From Irineochytrium annulatum (lineage: Eukaryota > Chytridiomycota > Chytridiomycetes > Chytridiales > Chytridiaceae): a stretch of 13,175 bases of DNA. Positions 7,573 through 13,175 of this stretch are shown here, in pieces; the stretch's first letter is position 1; every line of letters starts with the position of its first letter. The translations under genes and the position numbers were made by a program. The stretch lies in the NCBI GenBank assembly GCA_027600665.1, contig JADGJL010000830.1, positions 1 through 13,175 of the forward strand. The letters are read 5' to 3'. The notes beneath the pieces were generated by a model, which saw only the letters and a list, made by a program, of their open reading frames with translations, was not told the origin of the DNA and did no database searches.

Positions 7573-10260
7573 TCAAAACATCACCTCCTCGACCCTACAT
7601 CCCCTCGCCACCGCCCTGCCCACGACCTTCCCCATCATCATCACGGTCGCCTGCGGGTTCCCCTCCGGCACGTCCCTCATGGCGCTCGCGTCTATCACCC
7701 TCACGCCTGCCACACCCTTCACCCTAAACTCCTCGTCCAGCACGTCCCCAAGCCGCGCGGTGGAGGTGTAGTGGAACCCGTCCACCGCAGCGCGGCGCAG
7801 CCAGCGCCGCATCGAGTCGCGGGAGGACAGGAGGGAGTCCGGAGGGAGGTAGGGGAGGACGGCAAAGGGCGGACGTGTCCAGGGTGGGTTCTTTGCGGGA
7901 GATGGGGAGGTGGGGACGAGCGTGGAGGCGGTGCTGGAGAAGGTGGAGGAAACTGTGGTGGTTGGTTGATGGGGTTCCTCAATGGCATCAGGATCGGAGG
8001 GCTCTTTCTCCGGATTCACGTCGGAGAATGGTGTTCGTAAGGTGGGATAACGGGGTAGAGCGGGCAGGACAAAGTCGGCGTTCAGGGAAACATCCATCGC
8101 GTCCTTCTTGTCGCAAGGAGGCGCTTTGTCGTCCCCATCACGCTCTTCCCACTCCCCCGCCTTCGTGAAGAACAATATCCGATGCCTACCACGATCGGTG
8201 AACTCCTTGCTCGCCAGCATCTTCCTCAGCGTCATCACGGCCTCCCTGATCGTGTCCAGGTCCTCCTCCGTCTCGATGCCCGGCCCCCGCACAACCATCC
8301 CCTCCAGCGGCCCAACTCCCTTAATCTCGACGCTCCCCTCCGACGTCGGCACGTTCACCGTCAACGCGAACCCGATCTGCTGATCCGTGATCTTCTTCAG
8401 CGGGCTCTTGGGCACATCCGTCGCGACCCGCAGGAGCCGTTTCACGATGGGCATCCTGTACTGCGTCCGAAGGGCGCCGAGCGTCGCGCAGTTGGCCGAC
8501 GACGCGATCCCGCCGCCGGTGAAGATCTCGATGGCGAACTTGGGCGAGAAGGCCTGGCAGTCCAGGAGGGTGAAGTCGACCGGCGTGAGGACGGGGATGG
8601 AGACCGGGAGGACGGTGTGATCCTTCAGATGCTGGCCGACGTGGATGTTATCGACCAAGACGGGGATGCCGAGTGGGTCGAGAAGGGATGCGGCCCCGAT
8701 GCCGCTGAGCTGCAGGACGCGCGGTGTGTCGAGCGCGCCGGCGGAGAGGATGATCTCCCCGCCGTCCTTGAGGAAGAACAGCGTAGGTGGTGATGGGAGG
8801 AGGCGATTGCGGTTCCTCGGGTCAACGGACCGCGTCTCGACGCCTATGGCGCGCCGGTCGTCGCCGAATAGGATACGGGTGACGATCGTCCGCGTGCGCA
8901 GATGCAGCTTCTCGAATCCCGGCTCGCCTTCACGCGGAAGGAATTCGCTGGCGCACCGCCGCCGTCCGTCGTCGTCGTAGGTTCGGTAGCAGTGGAGGAC
9001 GCCTGGCTTGGTCTGATAAGAGTCACCGTGGAATGGGCCCGTCTCGCTTCGCATCATGATTTCATGGATGACCGAGCTAGTTGCCACTCGGCTGACCTTG
9101 TCAACATTCAGACGATCGCGGACTGCTCTGGACGCCGAGGAGGCCATCGCGGCTGTGATGCCGGTGCCGGCAAAAACGCGCGAGATCTGGTCATCGGCTT
9201 CTTCCAGGTAGATGCCGCCGTTTACGGCCGTCGAGCCTCCGACAACGTTTCCTGCAAAGGAATGACGATGAGCCGAAATGAATAACGAAAAAAAAGGTAA
9301 CGCACCTTGACCGGCCCAAGAGCCGCTTTTCGTCCTCGTCCACTTGACAGCATCCGTCGCCAGATTGGGACCCCAACTCCTCACGTTGTGCGTCAGCGGA
9401 GCCTCGGCCGTCCCGCAGCCGCGCTCCAGTGCCAGCACTGCTCCGACCCTGTTGGACGCAACAAGCTCGGACACGACCGCGCAACCCGCGCCGCCAACCC
9501 CGATGACGATGTAATCGTACCGAACGGCCTTCTCCTGCGACGGAGCCGGGTCGGGAGAGAGGGACGAGGACAGGCCCCACTGCGACTTGGAGCGCCTGGC
9601 CGACTTCATATCCAGTGGCCCATCCTGACTGGGAAGCAAGCCGTGGCTGCGGCCGCGACGAAGCGACGGGACGGCGTTGGGATCTGCGTTGGGGGTATCA
9701 AGCTGGCGGGCTGGGGCTGGCAGCTCTTGTTGAGGAGAGGTCGACGCCGAGAGGAGGGATGACAGACTTCGATGGACCCTGGACTGCTTCACACCAGCCA
9801 CGTCAGCATGTTGCCGTCGCGGAAGCAGGCCGCGGCTCCAGACACGGCGGAGGGGTGGCGCGTTGTCGGGGCAGGCGTCGGCAGCAGGCTGGGTGATCGG
9901 CGGTTCAACGGCGGATCCAAAGTAGCTGGACGGCTTTCCCACATTCTCGGCATGCGATGCACGGAGCAGGCCCTGGCTTCGTGCTCGGCTAAGCTTGATG
10001 CCAGCAACATTGTGGGAGGTGTCGAAGCCGAGATGGCCGCCAACAGGAGGGTTCATTGCCTGGTGGGTGGTATGGGTGGGCGCGCCGTGTTGATCGAGCG
10101 ATCCTTTATGCAAGCGACCCAGGAACCACACATTACATAATGCGGAACCTTCTGGCCTAGCCTCCATTTCGGCTGTGGGATGTCCTTCCCCCAATTTCGG
10201 CTCGGAATGTCCTCGTTGCACAAACGGGCGATAATTGGCAAACACCAGCAGTTGGTGCAT
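7573..10260 (-). CDS. GMC-family FAD oxidoreductase with long repeat-bearing N-terminal extension
   Basis: GMC enzymes oxidise alcohols, sugars or choline using FAD; the substrate here cannot be told. Exons are 10260-9306 and 9251-7573. The 54-nt intron (9305-9252, GTGCGT to TTGCAG, phase 1) rebuilds the loop GQGNVVGGSTAVNGG and gives 877 aa, well above the usual 550-650. Seen: Rossmann motif GVGGAG (254-259) after YDYIVI; GGSTAVNGG; GMC signature 2, GALDTPRVLQLSGIG (490-504); and the C-terminal block with His812 in FHYTSTARLGD, VRVIDASAMRD and Asn850 in GNPQA, the usual catalytic His/Asn pair. About 247 residues precede the FAD fold. They are Ser/Arg/Pro-rich with repeated R-x-x-S-x-G-L-L elements and no clear signal peptide. 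A Pro/Ser/Thr/Asp-rich insertion (bases 7852-8157) precedes His812. The first ATG in frame is at 10260; ATGs at 10167 and 10056 are also possible starts. The intron is stop-free, so an unspliced product would carry 18 extra residues. Confidence 0.9.
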   Translation of the reverse strand: MHQLLVFANYRPFVQRGHSEPKLGEGHPTAEMEARPEGSALCNVWFLGRLHKGSLDQHGAPTHTTHQAMNPPVGGHLGFDTSHNVAGIKLSRARSQGLLRASHAENVGKPSSYFGSAVEPPITQPAADACPDNAPPLRRVWSRGLLPRRQHADVAGVKQSRVHRSLSSLLSASTSPQQELPAPARQLDTPNADPNAVPSLRRGRSHGLLPSQDGPLDMKSARRSKSQWGLSSSLSPDPAPSQEKAVRYDYIVIGVGGAGCAVVSELVASNRVGAVLALERGCGTAEAPLTHNVRSWGPNLATDAVKWTRTKSGSWAGQGALPFFSLFISAHRHSFAGNVVGGSTAVNGGIYLEEADDQISRVFAGTGITAAMASSASRAVRDRLNVDKVSRVATSSVIHEIMMRSETGPFHGDSYQTKPGVLHCYRTYDDDGRRRCASEFLPREGEPGFEKLHLRTRTIVTRILFGDDRRAIGVETRSVDPRNRNRLLPSPPTLFFLKDGGEIILSAGALDTPRVLQLSGIGAASLLDPLGIPVLVDNIHVGQHLKDHTVLPVSIPVLTPVDFTLLDCQAFSPKFAIEIFTGGGIASSANCATLGALRTQYRMPIVKRLLRVATDVPKSPLKKITDQQIGFALTVNVPTSEGSVEIKGVGPLEGMVVRGPGIETEEDLDTIREAVMTLRKMLASKEFTDRGRHRILFFTKAGEWEERDGDDKAPPCDKKDAMDVSLNADFVLPALPRYPTLRTPFSDVNPEKEPSDPDAIEEPHQPTTTVSSTFSSTASTLVPTSPSPAKNPPWTRPPFAVLPYLPPDSLLSSRDSMRRWLRRAAVDGFHYTSTARLGDVLDEEFRVKGVAGVRVIDASAMRDVPEGNPQATVMMMGKVVGRAVARGCRVEEVMF
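9556..10014 (-). repeat. Degenerate protein repeats in the GMC N-terminal extension
   Basis: Two element types alternate. Type A reads P-x-L-R-R-x-x-S-x-G-L-L-P (residues 138-147 with RRVWSRGLLP and 201-210 with RRGRSHGLLP). Type B reads roughly VAG-[IV]-K-x-S-R-x-x-x-S followed by L and S residues (84-102, 153-173 and a weaker copy at 215-235). All five share a basic residue three before a Ser, then a Gly/Leu or Leu/Ser patch: SRARSQGLL, RRVWSRGLLP, SRVHRSLSSLL, RRGRSHGLLP, RRSKSQWGLSS. The similarity is at protein level. It suggests old internal duplication kept for short linear motifs, possibly sites for basophilic kinases (inference). Confidence 0.6.
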
Positions 10261-10703
10261 GAACGCCACCTTGTTGAGCACAACAAGCCCACGCAGAAGA
10301 TGACGAAGAGGGGTCCACTCCCAAAGGGAATGGGAAGCCTCTAGTTAGGGGTCCCAAACTAGACGAGATGATGCATCCACCCGGCTGGGTGGCCGGAATA
10401 TGTGAAAGACAGGACCATACGGCAGAGCCGGGTTGGTGGTGATGAAGACATTGCCGAGCAAGACATTTTGCATGGGTGTGCTGTCCTTATGAAGTTGGGG
10501 TGGAAGAAAGGGGAAGCTATGAGAAATATTTACCGAGGTTACTACTTATTCATCCACCATGACGATGTTTTTGTGCTGTTTTTGTACTGTTTTTGTATTG
10601 AATGCATGTACCTCCAAATCGAAGCATTGTTCGCGGACAACCCGACAGGCAAAGATTAACAAACGAACGAAGAAACACATCCACCCTTAATCAACGTTAT
10701 GTC
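10261..10703. other. Intergenic region: chitinase 3' end and GMC promoter
   Basis: Both flanking genes run on the minus strand, so these 443 bases hold the chitinase 3' UTR and the GMC promoter and 5' UTR. The GMC frame itself remains open without an ATG up to a stop at about 10342. An 11-nt tandem repeat lies at 10567-10599. An 85-codon plus-strand frame (10402-10659) crosses that repeat and is probably chance. No canonical poly(A) signal or RNA gene is obvious. Confidence 0.4.
10567..10599. repeat. 11-nt tandem repeat, three copies
   Basis: The unit is GTTTTTGTNNT, repeated three times with only bases 9 and 10 changing (GC, AC, AT). On the minus strand it reads as A-rich units (ACAAAAAC) about 105-135 nt past the chitinase stop, so it probably lies in that 3' UTR or just beyond. 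The function is unknown; slippage is the simplest origin. Confidence 0.85.
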
Positions 10704-12351
10704 TCATCGCGGATCCCTGCTGAGCCCATCAAAAAGCGCTTTCGTCAGACTGCGCTCGTGATCAACCGCGTGATCCCCGCTGCTCTCCCACACGATGATG
10801 CCCGCAAGCCCCTTGTCCCAAACGAACCGTGTCTTCTCCTGAATAGAGCGCACCGTGTCGTATGATGACAGAACGCGCTTGACCGGGTCGTAGCTGTACG
10901 AGGCCTTTGCGGCGTCATCCCAGTGCTCTGCAAAAAAAATATTCGGAATTAGAACGCTGAAGGCAGGAACGGAAAAAGGGAGCCTCTCGAACACACCCGT
11001 CGCGCCGTCCCTCGGCAACGTCTTGTAATCGCAAATCCCGTCCTCCCAGCTCTTGTCCGGCGACACCCCACTGGAACTCTTCCCCAGCCCGTCCGTGTTT
11101 GCGAACGCGCGCGAATAGTACACGGCCCCAATGACGATCTTGTTTGCAGGCACGCCCCGTTTAATCAGCTCATCCACCGCCCGCTCAACCGACAACGGCG
11201 CGTATGGTGTCGACTTCAGATTCGTCTGATGACCCGCCGGCGCAGGACCCCAGGCGGAGGACGCGAAATCGTACGTCATGACGTTGATCGTCGTCAGAAG
11301 GCGGGACATGTCCATTAACGGCAGGGCGTCCATCTTCGCGGGATCGGCCACGACGCAGGCGGAGATCTCGAAGTGGGTGCGGTTTGTGGCGTCCAGCCGG
11401 CCGCGGAGGAGGGTTAAAAGCGCAACAAAATTTTTGGCGTCGTCGGGGTGTACCTCGTTGCCGCCGTCGCCGTGATTCTGGCCCGGAGGAGAGATGTGCT
11501 CCCAGTCTCTGTTGCAAAGTAATCAGCATCGGATGAACGCCAAAGGCAAGTAAAATAAGGGTGATAGCTCTTACAAATCGACGCGATTAAACAAGCCAGG
11601 GTACTTGTCGAATATCTGAATGATCGCATCCACAAACGCCGCCCTCGACTCCGGCGTCCTAACTGCCGTCGAGAACCTCTTTGAAAACGTCCACCCGCCA
11701 ATGCTCAGCCCCAAATTAAACCCGGCAAACTTCTTCAGCTTCATGAGCTGCCCGAAATTCCCAAAGTATCCCAAACCCTTTCCGTCCTCGTTCCAGGAGT
11801 CCGGCGGGTCGATCCCTTCACCGGGCTGGACGTATCGCTTGTCCGTGTCAGCCCAAGGATCGGGGGATGTTGGCACCAAGTGGCCAGAGGCATTCGGGCG
11901 GAGGTCGAAGAATGCGTAGTTGATGTCGGAGACGAAGTTGATGGGGATATCCTTGATTTGGTAGTTGCGGCCATAGCATGCCTTGATGTCGTCAAGTAAG
12001 ACACAGGATAACACGCGCGAGCAAGACAAATACCAACCCAGTTCGTGTGGTAAAGAATCAGCTTCTTTCCCGAAGGCCACTTGAAGATTGCGTCCGTCGA
12101 CAACGCCATGGATGCTGTCACGGTCATTTAGCGCTTGGGGGTAGACACACATTCTCCACACCTTCCGCCTCAACGTCCTCCTGCAGGATCAGGAGATCAG
12201 AGTTCTGATGCGGCAGGTCGCGGTCAAGATCCGCAGGCGTGATGCGCCAGGCGGGCTTCTGGGAGTTGACAGGATCAGCGGCTCGGACGAGCGCGACGAG
12301 GAACAGGAGGAGAGTGACAGAGACGCCAATTTGCATGATGGAAGTGTCCAA
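10704..12351 (-). CDS. Secreted GH18 chitinase, ChiA-like
   Basis: Endo- or exo-acting chitinase, probably exported to digest external chitin or remodel the fungal wall. Exons: 12351-12162, 12114-12038, 11981-11575, 11508-10997 and 10927-10704, giving 469 aa. The introns (47, 56, 66 and 69 nt) are GT-AG; the second has a weak donor, GTTGGT, but restores YHTNW-ACYGRNY in frame. Seen: a signal peptide (VSVTLLLFLVALVRA, residues 10-24), start of the barrel at KLILYHTNW, GNFGQLMKLKK, the chitin-binding strand SIGGWT (182-187), the catalytic strand NRVDLDWE (221-228, split by intron 3) with acid Glu228, MTYDF (302-306), and Trp442 in IIVWE. YGRNYQI, GNFGQLM and GHQTNL recall bacterial ChiA-type enzymes and their small insertion domain. 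The first Asp of D-x-x-D-x-D-x-E is Asn221. No chitin-binding module is visible. A second possible start is Met6 (12336). Intron 4 is stop-free and in frame. Confidence 0.92.
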
Positions 12352-12450
12352 AGCCGCTGCCTGATGGGCGGGTGCTCTTCCACGACATCTCCTGCACCGT
12401 CAAGCTCGACAGGAGGGAGCCGACCGTGCTGGCCGTGCGGGAACCAAGTA

Positions 12451-12921
12451 TCAAATTGATTTAGGCTGGAGAGATTGCAACGGGACTCTGCCCACGTCCG
12501 CACCGCAGGGTGCGGGAAGTCGATGCTGTTGCAGTGTTGGCGGAGCTGATTCCTTATAATGATGGGAGCGTGGCTCTACGTCGCCGTTGCCCTTGTTCCA
12601 CTCTGCTTTCAGTTGATCTGTATAATCAGGGCGGTCATGGCGGCGCGCCGCAATCGCGGACGAGAGTTTAGTACGTGCCGCAGCGACCGCCGGCCCTTGC
12701 GAGGACGCCGAAGGAGAGGATAAAGTCATTTGCGGTTCAAGAGTTGAGTGCTGACTCAATGAGTTAAACGACGAAGCTGGCCCTGTGCAGATGGCGGTGG
12801 CCTTGAAATGGGGTCTTAGCCGGACGCGTGGGAGAAGGATTGGAGTCCGCTGAGCGGGGTGAGGTTTAATTATCGCATTGGCAATCGCTACTTGTTGTTG
12901 CTCCACAGTTCGTGATTGCAT
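12451..12921 (-). CDS. Unrecognised ORF upstream of the chitinase
   Basis: This 156-aa frame runs from an ATG at 12921 to a TGA, and ends 99 nt before the chitinase start on the same strand. I recognise no family. Residues 65-120 are the most protein-like: an Ala/Ser-rich start (MTLSSPSASSQ) then charged text such as HDRPDYTDQLKAEWNKGN. The rest is Pro/Arg/Gln-rich. An AT-rich tract with TATATAT sits just before the ATG and could belong to its promoter. In another minus-strand frame, the bases just after (about 12480-12360) read SLNQFDTWFPHGQHGRLPP, so a spliced gene overlapping the chitinase leader is possible. It might instead be part of the chitinase 5' region, or chance. Confidence 0.3.
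   Translation of the reverse strand: MQSRTVEQQQVAIANAIIKPHPAQRTPILLPRVRLRPHFKATAICTGPASSFNSLSQHSTLEPQMTLSSPSASSQGPAVAAARTKLSSAIAARRHDRPDYTDQLKAEWNKGNGDVEPRSHHYKESAPPTLQQHRLPAPCGADVGRVPLQSLQPKSI
12744..12759. promoter_or_regulatory. Inverted repeat with an AP-1/Gcn4-like TGACTCA site
   Basis: The bases TTGAGTGCTGACTCAA form perfect 6-nt arms around a 4-nt centre and contain TGACTCA at 12752-12758, the consensus of bZIP regulators such as yeast Gcn4. It stands about 400 bp upstream of the chitinase start and inside the unrecognised ORF. A 7-mer like this is expected by chance about once per 8 kb counting both strands if its palindromic form is ignored, so the support is modest. Confidence 0.25.
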
Positions 12922-12986
12922 GGTTTTTTGAATATATATTTTTTTTTTTATTCAGTTTTTTATTGAAATAAAATCAAATTACTTGA
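12922..12986 (-). terminator. AT-rich tract with two AATAAA motifs on the minus strand
   Basis: This 65-base stretch is very AT-rich, with an 11-T run and an alternating AT run (12932-12939). On the minus strand it carries AATAAA at 12964-12959 and again at 12952-12947, followed by a long A-run. That would suit the 3' end of a minus-strand gene stopping at 12987. The same tract lies directly before the ATG at 12921, so it could also act as a promoter element. A plus-strand AATAAA at 12967-12972 makes the direction uncertain. Confidence 0.35.
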
Positions 12987-13175
12987 TCAGACAAAGATAT
13001 CAGGAAGTACGCGGCTGAGAAGCTGGCGCGCAGAACCCCGAACTATAGCGATGGAGATACGGCGATAAACAATGGCGGAAGCAACATAGGATGCAAAGCA
13101 CTGGTGGGCAGAAAGAACACTAACAAGACGAGAGAGGAAGGAGGAAGCAAGGGGAGCCGTGAAACCAAAAACGTC
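12987..13175 (-). CDS. Possible 3' end of a gene cut by the window edge
   Basis: On the minus strand the frame is open from the window edge to a TGA at 12989-12987 (62 codons, rich in Ser, Val, Ala and Arg), followed by AATAAA motifs. On the plus strand another frame is open from 12987 to the edge and is lysine-, asparagine- and glycine-rich (it begins SDKDIRKYAAEKLARR). Only one can be right, and either may be chance over so short a span. The poly(A)-like signals favour the minus strand slightly. No family is recognised. Confidence 0.2.
   Translation of the reverse strand, partial: DVFGFTAPLASSFLSRLVSVLSAHQCFASYVASAIVYRRISIAIVRGSARQLLSRVLPDIFV

Noticed and set aside
8182..8793. 203-codon plus-strand open frame opposite the GMC gene
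   Set aside because: It is antisense to well-defined GMC motifs, and its Arg/Asp-rich text is typical of a mirrored GC-rich coding region.
12036..12040. Alternative donor (GTATTT, four bases further in) for chitinase intron 2
   Set aside because: It would shift the frame and lose the conserved ACYGRNYQI continuation; the weaker GTTGGT donor keeps it.

Overview
The window reads as nuclear DNA of a fungus, probably an early-diverging (chytrid-like) one. The coding regions are GC-rich and cut by short GT-AG introns (47 to 91 nt, apart from one of 419 nt). Several introns have recognisable branch sites, such as TACTAAT and CTAAC. The gene set fits a free-living, wall-degrading saprotroph: a folate enzyme of the fungal FOL3 type, ADF/cofilin, an ankyrin-fused NADH pyrophosphatase, a secreted ChiA-like chitinase and a GMC flavoenzyme. 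The phylum is inference; the eukaryotic gene structure is seen directly.

Layout. 2-514 (+): Ala/Pro/Thr-rich unrecognised protein, possibly cut by the window edge. 1175-2546 (-): NUDT12/NPY1-type NADH pyrophosphatase, two exons. 2547-3028: divergent promoter region. 3029-4119 (+): ADF/cofilin, five exons, the first apparently only the start codon. 4439-5731 (-): dihydrofolate synthase (FOL3), no intron. 5732-7572: a gene-poor stretch with a possible decayed gene on the + strand and a 45-nt tandem duplication. 7573-10260 (-): large GMC oxidoreductase with one intron, a long repeat-bearing N-terminal extension and a low-complexity insertion before the catalytic His. 10704-12351 (-): secreted GH18 chitinase, five exons. 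12451-12921 (-): unrecognised ORF just upstream of the chitinase. 12987-13175: an edge fragment open on both strands.

The genes do not form a pathway cluster. NUDT12, cofilin and FOL3 are separate housekeeping functions. The chitinase and the GMC enzyme are adjacent in the same orientation and could both serve polymer breakdown or wall turnover, but the sequence gives no proof of that.

I found no CRISPR array, tRNA, rRNA or intact transposon, and no clear undescribed system. The most distinctive points are the repeated R-x-x-S-x-G-L-L elements of the GMC protein, three introns that are multiples of three and free of in-frame stops, and the start-codon intron of the cofilin gene.
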